Positions 9,302 to 18,508 of a stretch of DNA of 64,000 nt are shown here, in pieces (positions within the stretch are counted from its first letter, which is position 1; every line of letters starts with the position of its first letter). The DNA is taken from contig WYBC01000019.1 of the NCBI GenBank assembly GCA_011526085.1, positions 1 to 64,000 of the forward strand, given 5' to 3'. Origin of the DNA: Lysobacter sp. Lineage in GTDB: Bacteria; Pseudomonadota; Gammaproteobacteria; Xanthomonadales; Xanthomonadaceae. The translations under genes were made by a program, and so were the position numbers. The notes beneath the pieces were generated by a model. That model saw nothing but the letters and a program-made list of their open reading frames with translations, was not told the origin of the DNA and did not search any database.

Positions 9302-9439
9302 CCAGGGAGGGGTTGCGACATCGCAACGATCGTTCACCCCCTCCCGACCTCCCCCCGCGCTGCGCGCAAGGCGAGGCGCATGCGCGCCGCCCGCCGTTCG
9401 CACGGGGCGCCGATGGCTTCGCCTCACCGAGTCTGTCCG

Positions 9440-10573
9440 ATGACTACCCACGGCCTCCTCTGCTACTGCCGCGCCGGCTTCGAGCCCGAACTCGCCGCCG
9501 AGCTGACCGAACGCGCCGCGGCGCAGGGCTTGGGCGGTTACGCGCGCACCGAGCGCGACAGCGGGCATGTGGTGTTCCTCGGCGACGACGGCGAGGCGCT
9601 CGACGCGGCCCTGCCGTTCTCGACGCTGATCTTCGCCCGGCAGAAGCTGCGCCTGATCGCCGAACTGCGCGGGCTCGACCCGAAGGACCGGATCGCGCCG
9701 ATGCTGGAAGCGCTGCAGGGCTTTTGTAGGAGCGCCGGAAGGCGCGACACGGACGATGCCAACATCGGGTCGCGCCTTCCGGCGCTCCTACAACGAGAGC
9801 GTTACGGCACGCTGGTCGTCGAGCATCCCGACTCCGATGCCGCCAAACCGCTGGCCGGGCTCGCCCGCAGTTTCGGCAACGCGCTGCGGCCGGCGCTGCG
9901 CAAGGCCGGCGTGCTGACCGCCCAGGACAACGCCCGCCTGCCGCGACTGCACGTCTGTTTCGTCGATGGCGACCACGCTTTCCTGGCCGTCGGCGACCCG
10001 CGCGACAGCGCGCCGTGGCCGATGGGCATCCCGCGGCTGAAGCTGCTGGCCGACGCGCCGTCGCGATCGGCGCTGAAGCTGGAGGAAGCGCTGCTGGTGC
10101 TGCTGACCGCCGACGAGCGCGAACGCCTGCTGCGCCCGGGCATGCGCGCGGCCGATCTCGGCGCCGCGCCCGGCGGCTGGACCTGGGTGCTGGCGCGACA
10201 GAAGCTGCAGGTGACCGCGATCGACAACGGCCCGCTGCGCGAACACGTGATGGACACCGGCCTGGTGCAGCACCTGCGCGCCGACGGCTTCGCCTGGCAT
10301 CCGGCGAAGCCGCTGGACTGGATGGTCTGCGACATGGTCGAACAACCGTCGCGGGTCGCCGCGCGCATGGCCGAATGGTTCCGCGAAGGCTGGTGCCGGC
10401 ACGCGATCTTCAACCTGAAACTGCCGATGAAGAAACGCTGGCAGGAAACCCGGCTCTGCCTCGAACGCTTCGAGGCCCAGGCCGGCATGCCGCTGACGAT
10501 CCGCGCGAAGCAGCTCTATCACGATCGCGAGGAAATCACGGTGTTCGCCACGCCGCTCCGGGCTGCGTCGTGA
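9440..10573 (+). CDS. rlmM: 23S rRNA 2'-O-ribose C2498 methyltransferase RlmM (with in-frame palindromic insertion)
   Basis: RlmM methylates the 2'-O of C2498 in 23S rRNA using S-adenosylmethionine. Hallmarks are the N-terminal LLCYCRAGFEPELAAEL, the THUMP-region LPFSTLIFARQKLR, the SAM-binding ADLGAAPGGWTWVLAR, MVCDMVEQPSRVAARM and the C-terminal FNLKLPMKKRW and LYHDREEITVF. The ATG at 9440 matches the short family N-terminus; an in-frame ATG at 9380 adds sequence foreign to the family. The protein is 377 residues. Between the conserved LQG and TLVVEHPDSD blocks there are about 22 extra residues relative to the E. coli enzyme, and the DNA here is a GTAG-headed palindrome (9725-9792). The reading frame stays open through it. 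Confidence 0.93.
   Translation: MTTHGLLCYCRAGFEPELAAELTERAAAQGLGGYARTERDSGHVVFLGDDGEALDAALPFSTLIFARQKLRLIAELRGLDPKDRIAPMLEALQGFCRSAGRRDTDDANIGSRLPALLQRERYGTLVVEHPDSDAAKPLAGLARSFGNALRPALRKAGVLTAQDNARLPRLHVCFVDGDHAFLAVGDPRDSAPWPMGIPRLKLLADAPSRSALKLEEALLVLLTADERERLLRPGMRAADLGAAPGGWTWVLARQKLQVTAIDNGPLREHVMDTGLVQHLRADGFAWHPAKPLDWMVCDMVEQPSRVAARMAEWFREGWCRHAIFNLKLPMKKRWQETRLCLERFEAQAGMPLTIRAKQLYHDREEITVFATPLRAAS
9725..9792. repeat. GTAG-headed REP-like palindrome inside rlmM
   Basis: Left arm 9725-9748 begins TGTAGGAGCGCCGGAAGG and is perfectly complementary over 24 nt to the right arm 9769-9792, which ends in GGCGCTCCTACA. The loop is 20 nt. The GTAG head and the palindromic build match REP elements of the RAYT-mobilised type known from Stenotrophomonas and relatives. 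It lies in frame within rlmM and encodes about 22 residues (SAGRRDTDDANIGSRLPALL region) absent from the family consensus. Sequence facts are direct; the mobilisation mechanism is family knowledge. Confidence 0.85.
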
Positions 10574-10959
10574 TCGACGGCGCACCATCGGAACGCATCG
10601 TCCAGCAGAGACTCCGCAATCGGATCATGGAATCGCTCGAGTTGGTGGCGTCCATCGAGGATCAGCGCGAATACCAACGCAGGGTCCCCTTCGTCGAAGT
10701 GCCGACGGAAATCATCAACCGGTGGGAGGATTTCGTTGGTCAGGACTGGCGCAGGCACTACGCCGCGGGAGCCGTCTTCACCACTTCGGAGATCGACGCG
10801 ATCGCCGAATTCGATGCGGTCTGGAACGATGTCGCGGAGCGGGTTCCCGACCTCCCGCTCGAAGCCTTGGCCGGAACGGCCGACTGGAAGCGGCTGATGG
10901 AAGCCGCCGGCCGTTCTCTGCAGGTCTTCCTCCGGCGCGGTCGATTGCCCGAAGATTGA
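10570..10959 (+). CDS. small conserved hypothetical protein overlapping rlmM
   Basis: A 129-residue cytosolic protein of unknown function. It contains a helical N-terminus (RIVQQRLRNRIMESLEL), then VPFVEVPTEIINRWEDFV, FTTSEIDAIAEFDAVWNDV and a C-terminal helix. I recognise this only as a widespread proteobacterial hypothetical family with the same INxWED block. The GTG at 10570 overlaps the rlmM stop (GTGA) and keeps the conserved N-terminal helix; an internal ATG at 10627 would remove it. Coupled translation with rlmM is likely. Confidence 0.72.
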   Translation: MIDGAPSERIVQQRLRNRIMESLELVASIEDQREYQRRVPFVEVPTEIINRWEDFVGQDWRRHYAAGAVFTTSEIDAIAEFDAVWNDVAERVPDLPLEALAGTADWKRLMEAAGRSLQVFLRRGRLPED

Positions 10960-10981
10960 ACGCTCCACCGGATCCGCGCCC

Positions 10982-11806
10982 ATGACCGAAGCCAACCTCG
11001 CCCCGCCCAACGACGCCGCGATCCCCGACGACGTGCACGCAGAGATCCTGCGCCGGCTGGCGCGCGCCGAGGCCGAGCACGGCGTGCGCATCCTGCTGGC
11101 GGTGGAATCCGGCAGCCGCGCCTGGGGCTTCGCCTCGCCGAATTCCGATTACGACGTGCGCTTCATCTACGCGCATCCGCCGCGCTGGTATCAGGCGGTC
11201 GATCTGGAAGAGCGCCGCGACGTCATCGAATATCCGATCGTCGACGACATCGACCTCAACGGCTGGGATCTGCGCAAGGCGTTGCGGCTGTTCTGGAAAT
11301 CGAACCCCGCGTTCGTCGAATGGATCCAGTCGCCGATCCGCTACATCGAGCGCGGCGGTTTCGCCGCAGGTGCGCGCGCATTGCTGCCGCAGGCCTATTC
11401 GGTCGAGAGCGGCATGTACCACTACCGCAGCATGGGCAAGAACACCGAACGCGCCTGCCTGCGCGGCGCGCAGGTCTCGCTGAAGAAATACTTCTACGCC
11501 CTGCGCCCGCTGCTGTCGGTGCTGTGGCTGGAGCGCTACGGCACGCCGGCGCCGATCGAGTTCGCCAGGCTGCTGCATCTGGTCGACGACCGCCCTGACC
11601 TCGTCGCCGACATCGACGACCTGCTGGCGCGCAAGCGCAACGCGCCCGAAGCCTGGGTCGGCGATCCGATGCCGCGGATCGACGCCTTCGTCCGCGAACA
11701 GTTGGCGCGGCTGGAGACGATGCAGCCGGACGTCGAACGCCACCCGTCCGCCCTGCCCGGCCTGAACACGTTGTTCCACCGGACGCTCGACGAAAACGGC
11801 GACTGA
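10982..11806 (+). CDS. DNA polymerase beta-superfamily nucleotidyltransferase (COG3541 / RlaP-like)
   Basis: A 274-residue predicted nucleotidyltransferase. The active-site signature GSRAWGFASPNSDYDVRF is complete: Gly44-Ser45 for nucleotide binding and Asp56/Asp58 for metal. After this come EYPIVDDIDLNGWDLRKAL, probably with the third acidic residue, and a conserved SPIRY ... YHYRSM helical region. The family includes proteins paired with RNA ligases in RNA repair and phage-encoded homologues, but no ligase gene is next to it here, so the substrate is unknown. It starts 22 nt after the preceding small gene. Confidence 0.82.
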   Translation: MTEANLAPPNDAAIPDDVHAEILRRLARAEAEHGVRILLAVESGSRAWGFASPNSDYDVRFIYAHPPRWYQAVDLEERRDVIEYPIVDDIDLNGWDLRKALRLFWKSNPAFVEWIQSPIRYIERGGFAAGARALLPQAYSVESGMYHYRSMGKNTERACLRGAQVSLKKYFYALRPLLSVLWLERYGTPAPIEFARLLHLVDDRPDLVADIDDLLARKRNAPEAWVGDPMPRIDAFVREQLARLETMQPDVERHPSALPGLNTLFHRTLDENGD

Positions 11807-11856
11807 AGGCCATCGACGGCTTCCGGGCCGTCATGTCCGTCTGTTAAGTTGGGAGC

Positions 11857-12252
11857 ATGTCCGTCGGCATCCTCCTCGTCACCCATCCCGGAATCGGCAG
11901 CGCCCTCGTCGAGGTCGCGACCCGGCTGTTGCGCCAGTTGCCGCTGAAGACCGAAGCCTTCGAGCTGGCGTTCGACGCCGACATCGACGCCGCATTGCCG
12001 CAGGCCAGCGCCGCGCTGCGGCGGGTGGACGACGGCGACGGCGTGCTGGTGCTCACCGACCTGTACGGCGCGTCGCCCAGCAACCTGGCGGCGCAGGTCG
12101 CCCGGCTGGGCACGCCGGTGCGGCGGGTGTCGTCGCTGAACCTGCCGATGCTGCTGCGGGTGATGAATTACGCCGAGCTGCCGCTGGACGAACTGCCGGC
12201 GGTGGCCGCGGCCGGCGCCCGCAACGGCGCCATCCTCGACGACGCACGATGA
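11857..12252 (+). CDS. PTS EIIA component, mannose (EIIA-Man) family
   Basis: A 131-residue EIIA-Man-type phosphocarrier. The phosphorylated His is His10 in LLVTHPGIG, and VLTDLYGASPSNLAAQVA is the family core. GGGA lies just before the ATG. It is followed by HPr and enzyme I, but no EIIB or EIIC sugar-permease gene is present, so the chain is likely regulatory rather than transporting (known for xanthomonads and many other proteobacteria). The phosphate route would be PEP to EI (His190), HPr (His15), then this protein; the downstream target is not visible. Confidence 0.9.
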   Translation: MSVGILLVTHPGIGSALVEVATRLLRQLPLKTEAFELAFDADIDAALPQASAALRRVDDGDGVLVLTDLYGASPSNLAAQVARLGTPVRRVSSLNLPMLLRVMNYAELPLDELPAVAAAGARNGAILDDAR

Positions 12253-12289
12253 CCCTTCCGACTTCCCGACCACGCATCTCCCCGGCGCC

Positions 12290-12559
12290 ATGATCGAACG
12301 CGAACTCCTCATCCAGAACCGACTCGGCCTGCACGCACGCGCCACCGCCAAGCTGGTGCAGACGGTGTCGGGATTCCGCTGCAGCGCCACGGTCTCGGCC
12401 AAGGGCCGCGAGGTCAACGCCAAGAGCATCATGGGCGTGATGCTGCTGGCCGCCGGCCAGGGCAGCACGGTCGTGGTGCGCACCGACGGCGAGGACGAAG
12501 CCGCGGCGATGGACGCGGTGGCCGCATTGTTCGAGCGACGGTTCGACGAGGACAGCTGA
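12290..12559 (+). CDS. ptsH: phosphocarrier protein HPr
   Basis: An 89-residue HPr. The phosphoacceptor His15 is in GLHARATAK, and the regulatory serine is Ser46 in AKSIMGVMLLAAGQGS, so control by an HPr kinase is possible. HPr accepts phosphate from EI and passes it to EIIA. It lies 37 nt after the EIIA gene, and its TGA overlaps the EI ATG by one base, so all three are surely one operon. Confidence 0.95.
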   Translation: MIERELLIQNRLGLHARATAKLVQTVSGFRCSATVSAKGREVNAKSIMGVMLLAAGQGSTVVVRTDGEDEAAAMDAVAALFERRFDEDS

Positions 12560-14292
12560 TGAGGCGATTGCTCTCGGGCCAAGGGGCATCGCGCGGCAGC
12601 GCACTGGGACGCGCGCGCGTCCGCCTGCCGCACGCGCTGGACGTGGCCGAAGAGCATATCGAAGCCGGAGAGGTCGAGGCCGAACTGGAACGGCTGCACG
12701 CCGCGATCGACGTGGTGCGCGGCGAGATGCACGCGCTGCGCGACCGGCTGCACGGCGCGCTGGCGCACGAGGTCGGCGAATTCCTCGACCTCCACGCGCT
12801 GCTGCTGGACGATCCCGAACTCCTGGCCGGCCTGGACGCACTGATCCGCACCGGCCGCTACGCCGCCGACTACGCGCTGCGCCTGCAGCGCGACCGCATC
12901 GCCGCGGTGTTCGCGGGCATGGACGACGCCTATCTGCGCAGCCGCATCGACGACATCGATCAGGTCGTCGGCCGCATCCACGCCGCGCTGCACCGTCGCG
13001 CCGCGGATCTGCAGGGCATCGCCGGCGACATCCTGGTCACCGACAGCGTGGCGCCGTCGGAACTGGCGCAACTGCATGCGCAGGGTGTGATGGCGGTGGT
13101 CACGTCCGGCGGCAGCCCGCTGTCGCACAGCGCGATCCTCGCGCGCAGCCTGCACCTGCCGCTGGTGATCGGCGCCGCCCACGTGCTGCAGAAGGTCAAC
13201 GACGGCGACGTGCTCGCGGTCGACGGCGGCAGCGGCCTGGTGATCCTGGAACCGAACGCCGACGACCTGCGCGACCACCGCGCGCGGGTGCAGGAATACG
13301 CGCGCGAGCGCAAGCAACTGCACCGCCTGCGCCGCGAACCCACCCGCACCGTCGACGGCGTCGACATCAAGCTGTGGGCCAACGCCGAATCGCGCGAGGA
13401 CGTGGCCGAAGCGCACGCACAGGGCGCGGCCGGCGTGGGCCTGTACCGCACGGAATTCCTGTTCATGCACCGCCCGCCCGAACTGCGGCGCACGCTGCCG
13501 GACGAGGAAGAGCAGTTCCGCGCCTATCGCGATCTGGTGCTGGGCATGACCGGACGCACCGTCACCATCCGCACCCTCGACATCGGCGCCGACAAGGCCG
13601 ACGAAAGCGGGCTGGCGCTCACCGGCGAACCCAATCCCGCGATGGGCCTGCGCGGCGTGCGCCTGTCGCTGTCGCGCACCGACCTGTTCCGCACCCAGTT
13701 GCGCGCGATCCTGCGCGCCACCGGCTACGGCCCGGTGCGCATCCTGGTGCCGATGGTCAGCGGCCGCGAGGAGATGCTGGCGGTGCGCGCGCTGACCCGC
13801 GACGTGCAGCGCGAGCTGCGCGAGCAGGGACACGCGATCGCGGAGTCGGTGCCGATCGGCGCGATGATCGAAGTGCCGTCGGCCGCGATCGCGCTGCAGA
13901 CCTTCATCGCCGAGACCGATTTCCTGTCGATCGGCACCAACGACCTGGTGCAGTACCTGCTGGCCGCGGACCGCACCAACGAAGCGCTGGGCGACCTCTA
14001 TTCGCCGCTGCATCCGGCGGTGTTGCGGCTGATCTACGACGTGATCCGCGCCGCCCGCACCCATCGCAAACCGCTGGCGGTGTGCGGCGAGATCGCCGGC
14101 GATCCGATGTTCGCGCCGGTGCTGCTGGCGCTGGGGCTGGAGGAATTCAGCCTGCACCCCGGCACGCTGCTGGAAGTGCGCCGCGCGGTGCGCGCGCTGG
14201 ACCATTCGGCGCTGCGCGCGCGCGCCGCGACGTTGCTGCGCGCCCGCGATCGCGCGGGCATCGAACGCTGGCTGGCGCGCGTCGCGGTGTGA
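12559..14292 (+). CDS. ptsI: phosphoenolpyruvate-protein phosphotransferase, enzyme I
   Basis: Enzyme I autophosphorylates on a histidine with PEP and phosphorylates HPr; 577 residues, the classical size without the GAF extension of PtsP. The active His is His190 in GGSPLSHSAILARS. The PEP-binding TIM barrel shows YRTEFLFM, DIGADKA, NPAMGLRGVR, FSIGTNDLVQY in the form FLSIGTNDLVQYLLAADR, and CGEIAGDP. It is the last gene of the EIIA-HPr-EI operon and converges on purL with an 18-bp gap. Confidence 0.95.
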   Translation: MRRLLSGQGASRGSALGRARVRLPHALDVAEEHIEAGEVEAELERLHAAIDVVRGEMHALRDRLHGALAHEVGEFLDLHALLLDDPELLAGLDALIRTGRYAADYALRLQRDRIAAVFAGMDDAYLRSRIDDIDQVVGRIHAALHRRAADLQGIAGDILVTDSVAPSELAQLHAQGVMAVVTSGGSPLSHSAILARSLHLPLVIGAAHVLQKVNDGDVLAVDGGSGLVILEPNADDLRDHRARVQEYARERKQLHRLRREPTRTVDGVDIKLWANAESREDVAEAHAQGAAGVGLYRTEFLFMHRPPELRRTLPDEEEQFRAYRDLVLGMTGRTVTIRTLDIGADKADESGLALTGEPNPAMGLRGVRLSLSRTDLFRTQLRAILRATGYGPVRILVPMVSGREEMLAVRALTRDVQRELREQGHAIAESVPIGAMIEVPSAAIALQTFIAETDFLSIGTNDLVQYLLAADRTNEALGDLYSPLHPAVLRLIYDVIRAARTHRKPLAVCGEIAGDPMFAPVLLALGLEEFSLHPGTLLEVRRAVRALDHSALRARAATLLRARDRAGIERWLARVAV

Positions 14293-14310
14293 CTGCGCGT
14301 CGCGTCGCCG

Positions 14311-17300
14311 TCAGCCGACGGTGACGCGCGCGTTGCGGAACATCCGCAGCCAGGGCGAATCGCCCTGCCAGTCGTCCGGGTGCCAGCTCATGTTGACGCT
14401 GCGCGGCGTGCGCTCCGGATGCGGCATGAGGATGGTGACGCGGCCGTCGCGGCTGGCGAGGCCGGCGATGGCGTCCTCGGAGCCGTTCGGGTTCGCCGGA
14501 TAGCTGGCGGCGGCGCGACCATCGTTGGCGACGTAGCGCAGCGCGACGGTCGCGGCCGCGCGGTCGGCATCGCCGGCGAACGCCACCCGGCCTTCGCCGT
14601 GGGCGATCGCCACCGGGATGCGCGAGCCCTGCATGTCGCGGAAGAACAGCGACGGCGAATCGACGACTTCGAGCAGGCCGAAGCGCGCCTCGAACTGCTC
14701 GCTGCGGTTGCGCAGGAAACGCGGCCAGTGTTGGGCGCCGGGGATGATGTCCTTGAGCTGCGACAGCATCTGGCAGCCGTTGCACACGCCCAGCGCGAAG
14801 GTGTCGGGACGCGCGAAGAACGCGGCGAAGGCGTCGCGAAGCGCGGCGCGTTCGAGGATCGAGGTGGCCCAACCGCGGCCCGCGCCGAGCACGTCGCCGT
14901 AGCTGAAACCGCCGCAGGCGGCGAAACCGCTGAAGCCGTCGAGCGCGATGCGCCCGGCGATGAGATCGCTCATGTGCACGTCGACCGCGGCGAAGCCGGC
15001 GCGATCGAAGGCCGCGGCCATTTCGATCTGGCCGTTGACGCCCTGCTCGCGCAGGATCGCGACGCGCGGACGCGCGCCGGTGGAAACGAACGGCGCCGCG
15101 ATGTCCTCGGCGGCATCGAAGGTCAGCTTCGGCTGCAGACCCGGCGCATCGAAGCGACGCACCGCGGCGCGCTCTTCGTCGGCGGAGTCGGGGTTGTCGC
15201 GCAGCCGCTGCATCGCATGGCTGACCGACCACCAGGCGTCGAACAACTCGTCCCAGCGCCATTCGACCAGCACCTCGCCGTCCTGATGGACGCGGATCGC
15301 GCCGGCGGTGGTCGGCTTGGCGATGCGCTGGGCGCATTCGATCAGACCGTGCCGGGAGACGAGATCGGCGAATTCGGCGCGGTCCTCGGTGGCGATCTGC
15401 ACGATCGCGCCGAGCTCCTCGCAGAACAGCGTGCGCAGGGCATCGTCGCCCCAGTCGTCGAGATTCATGTCGATGCCGAGGTGCGAGCAGAACGCCATCT
15501 CGCACAGCGCGGCGAACGCGCCGCCGTCGGAACGGTCGTGGTACGCGCGCACCAGCCCGCGCTCGCGGGCGTCGCGCATCAGATCGAACAGGCCGCGCAG
15601 GCGTTCCGGATCGTCGAGATCGGGCACGCTGTCGTCGCCGTGGCGCCCGCCGAAGCCGTCGTAGACCTGGGCCAGGATCGAACCGCCGAGGCGCTTGCGC
15701 CCGGCACCGAGGCCGATGAGCCACAGTTCGGTCTCGCCTTCGCGCGACAGCAGCGGCGTGAGCTGCCCGCGCACGTCCTCGACCGCGGCGAACGCGCTGA
15801 CGATCAGCGACACCGGCGAGACCGACTTGTGCGTCTCGCCGTCGCGCTGCCACTGCGCCTGCATCGACAGCGAATCCTTGCCGACCGGGATGCTCAACTC
15901 CAGCGCGGGACACAGCGCCATGCCCACGGCCTTCACCGCGTCGAACAGGCGCGCGTCCTCGCCCGGATGGCCGGCGGCGGCCATCCAGTTCGCGGACAGC
16001 TTGATCTGGGCGAGCGACGACACCGGCGCGGCGATGAGGTTGGTGATCGCCTCGCCCACCGCCATCCGCGCGGCGGCGGCGGCGTCGATCAGCGCGAGCG
16101 GCGTGCGTTCGCCGATCGCCATCGCTTCGCCGGCATGCGTGTCGAAACCGGCGAGCGTGATCGCGCAGTCGGCCACCGGCATCTGCCACGGGCCGACCAT
16201 CTGGTCGCGCGCGGTCAGGCCGCCGACCGAGCGGTCGCCGATGGTGATCAGGAAATGCTTCGCGGCGACGGTCGGATGCGTGAGCACGCGCAGGCCGGCC
16301 TCGCGCAGATCGATGTCCTTGCCGTCGAGCGCGGACCACGGCGTCGGCGCCGGGCGGCGAGTGTCGCGATGCATCTTCGGCGGCTTGCCGAAGAGGACGT
16401 CCATCGGCAGGTCGATGGCGGGCGCCTGCGGTATCGCGTCGACGGTCGCGCCGTCACCGACCACCAGCCGCTCTTCCGCTGTCGCCACGCCCACCGCGGC
16501 GAACGGGCAGCGCTCGCGCGCGCAGATCGCGGCGAATTCGGCCAGGCGGTCCTGCGGCACGCCGAGGACGTAGCGCTCCTGCGATTCGTTGCACCACAAC
16601 TGCATCGGCGACAGCGAGGGATCGTCGCTCGGCACCTTCGCCAGATCGATGACGCCACCGACGCCGGAGTCGTGCAGCAGTTCGGGAATCGCGTTCGACA
16701 AGCCGCCCGCGCCCACGTCGTGGAACCACAGGATCGGATTGCCTTCGCCCATCGCGACGCAGCGGTCGATCACTTCCTGGCAGCGGCGCTCCATTTCCGG
16801 GTTGTCGCGCTGCACGCTGGCGAAATCCAGATCCTCGGCGCTTTCGCCCGAGGCCACCGAACTGGCGGCGCCGCCGCCGAGGCCGATCAGCATCGCCGGA
16901 CCGCCGAGCACGATCACCGCGTCGCCGGGCGACAGCGTTTTCTTGGTCACCATCGGTCGATCGATGGCGCCGAGACCGCCGGCGAGCATGATCGGTTTGT
17001 CGTAGGCGCGGACCGGGCCGTCGCCGTCGCGCAGTTCGAAACTGCGGAAATAACCGGTGAGGTTGGGGCGGCCGAATTCGTTGTTGAACGCGGCCGCGCC
17101 CAGCGGGCCGTCGAGCATGATCTCCAGCGCCGGCGCCATCCGCGGATTGAGCGCACGCGCCCCTTCCCAGGGCTGCGGCAGGGTCGGGATGCGCAGATGC
17201 GACACGCTGAAGCCGCACAGCCCGGCCTTCGGCTTGCCGCCGCGACCGGTCGCGCCCTCGTCGCGGATCTCGCCGCCGTTGCCGGTGGACGCACCGGGAA

Positions 17301-18207
17301 ACGGCGAGATCGCGGTCGGATGGTTGTGGGTTTCGACCTTGATGCAGAACGCGCTGGGCGCTTCGGCTTCGGCGCGGTATTCCAGCGTCGCCGGATCGGG
17401 ACGGAAGCGTTTCGCCGGATAACCGGCCACCACCGCGGCGTTGTCGCTGTACGCGGACAGCGTGTGGTCCGGCGTCTGCGCGTGGGTGTGCTTGATCATC
17501 CGGAACAGCGAGACGTTGCCGCCGTTCGACAGCTGCTCGCGGCCGTCGATCGTCCAGCCGGCGTTGAAGATCTTGTGCCGGCAGTGCTCGGAGTTGGCCT
17601 GCGCGAACATCATCAGTTCGACGTCGTGCGGGTCGCGCCCCATCTCGCGATAGCGCGCCCGCAGGTACTCGATTTCGTCGTCGGCGAGCGCCAGTCCGAG
17701 GCGCGCGTTCGCGGCTTCCAGCTGCGCCAGCGGGACGACTTCCAGCGCGCCGCGGGCCGGCGCGACGAACAGCGCCGCCGCATCCGCGGCATCGACCAGC
17801 AGCGACTGGGTCATCGGGTCGTGCAGCACCTTCGCCACCGCGGCGCGGACGGCGGGGTCGTCCGGCCAGCCGCCCAGATCGATGCGGGTGCCGCGCTCCA
17901 CGCGCTTCACCGGCTGCCCGGCGCCGCGCAACAGTTCGCCGGCCTTGCTGGCCCAGGGCGAGATCGTGCCCAGGCGCGGCGCGACGAAGCGCGACACCGC
18001 GCCGGCGGCCAGCGGCGCGCGGTCGGGACGGGCTTCGAGAATCCGCAGCAGGGTGTCGGTGTCGGGGATGCGGCCCGGCTCGGGTTCGACCCAGTAGGCG
18101 AACCAGGCGCCGACGACGCGGAGCTCGGGGGCGATGGCCTGGAGACGGGCTTGGAGACGGTCGCGACGGAACGGCGATAGGGCCGGCAAGCCCTCGAGGA
18201 CGATCAT
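14311..18207 (-). CDS. purL: phosphoribosylformylglycinamidine synthase (FGAM synthase)
   Basis: The large single-chain PurL of purine synthesis converts FGAR, glutamine and ATP to FGAM; 1,298 residues, like the E. coli enzyme. Visible in order are the N-terminal PurS-like domain, the ATP/substrate block [68 protein letters not shown], and a C-terminal glutamine amidotransferase with nucleophile motif GVCNGCQML and PHPERTPRS. The ATG at 18207 gives the family N-terminus ([13 protein letters not shown]). Upstream on the same strand is a 301-bp gap, so it is likely monocistronic. Another purine gene, purH, lies at the far end of the window. Confidence 0.97.
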   Translation of the reverse strand: MIVLEGLPALSPFRRDRLQARLQAIAPELRVVGAWFAYWVEPEPGRIPDTDTLLRILEARPDRAPLAAGAVSRFVAPRLGTISPWASKAGELLRGAGQPVKRVERGTRIDLGGWPDDPAVRAAVAKVLHDPMTQSLLVDAADAAALFVAPARGALEVVPLAQLEAANARLGLALADDEIEYLRARYREMGRDPHDVELMMFAQANSEHCRHKIFNAGWTIDGREQLSNGGNVSLFRMIKHTHAQTPDHTLSAYSDNAAVVAGYPAKRFRPDPATLEYRAEAEAPSAFCIKVETHNHPTAISPFPGASTGNGGEIRDEGATGRGGKPKAGLCGFSVSHLRIPTLPQPWEGARALNPRMAPALEIMLDGPLGAAAFNNEFGRPNLTGYFRSFELRDGDGPVRAYDKPIMLAGGLGAIDRPMVTKKTLSPGDAVIVLGGPAMLIGLGGGAASSVASGESAEDLDFASVQRDNPEMERRCQEVIDRCVAMGEGNPILWFHDVGAGGLSNAIPELLHDSGVGGVIDLAKVPSDDPSLSPMQLWCNESQERYVLGVPQDRLAEFAAICARERCPFAAVGVATAEERLVVGDGATVDAIPQAPAIDLPMDVLFGKPPKMHRDTRRPAPTPWSALDGKDIDLREAGLRVLTHPTVAAKHFLITIGDRSVGGLTARDQMVGPWQMPVADCAITLAGFDTHAGEAMAIGERTPLALIDAAAAARMAVGEAITNLIAAPVSSLAQIKLSANWMAAAGHPGEDARLFDAVKAVGMALCPALELSIPVGKDSLSMQAQWQRDGETHKSVSPVSLIVSAFAAVEDVRGQLTPLLSREGETELWLIGLGAGRKRLGGSILAQVYDGFGGRHGDDSVPDLDDPERLRGLFDLMRDARERGLVRAYHDRSDGGAFAALCEMAFCSHLGIDMNLDDWGDDALRTLFCEELGAIVQIATEDRAEFADLVSRHGLIECAQRIAKPTTAGAIRVHQDGEVLVEWRWDELFDAWWSVSHAMQRLRDNPDSADEERAAVRRFDAPGLQPKLTFDAAEDIAAPFVSTGARPRVAILREQGVNGQIEMAAAFDRAGFAAVDVHMSDLIAGRIALDGFSGFAACGGFSYGDVLGAGRGWATSILERAALRDAFAAFFARPDTFALGVCNGCQMLSQLKDIIPGAQHWPRFLRNRSEQFEARFGLLEVVDSPSLFFRDMQGSRIPVAIAHGEGRVAFAGDADRAAATVALRYVANDGRAAASYPANPNGSEDAIAGLASRDGRVTILMPHPERTPRSVNMSWHPDDWQGDSPWLRMFRNARVTVG

Positions 18208-18508
18208 GTCCGGTGCATGTCTGGACGCGGGCCGGCGATTGTACCGGAAGCCGGGCCCGGGCCGCGGGCGGGGACGGCATGGGCATTCCCGTCCTGCCGG
18301 TTGCGACCACGGTCGGCCGTGCCGCCGGGCCGTGCTGCTGTGCACAACGACCTCCGCGGCGGAGGCTGGTATCGTCCGCTCCATACGGTGCCGTACCGAA
18401 CGGAAAGAGGGCCCATCGCGTCGCGGGCCCGGATCGGCCACGCACCGGATCGGCAACGGTCAGCGCTCCTGACCCCGCAGTCCCACACGTCCATCCAAGG
18501 AGAGAGTC
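18208..18508. other. divergent intergenic region, purL / lipA
   Basis: 301 bp carrying promoters for both genes. A TATCGT at about 18371-18376 preceded by TGG could be an extended -10 for lipA. A strong Shine-Dalgarno AAGGAG (18497-18502) stands 6 nt before the lipA ATG. No PurR-like operator or further gene was recognised. Confidence 0.4.

Noticed and set aside
11536-14205. Long minus-strand open frame across the EIIA-HPr-EI genes
   Set aside because: Covers three well-defined genes in antisense and shows only Arg/Gln/His-rich filler.
14380-18180. A very long open frame (about 1,266 codons) on the plus strand opposite purL
   Set aside because: It mirrors purL codons in a GC-rich gene, has His/Arg/Gly-biased low-information sequence and no family motif; purL on the minus strand is complete and conserved.
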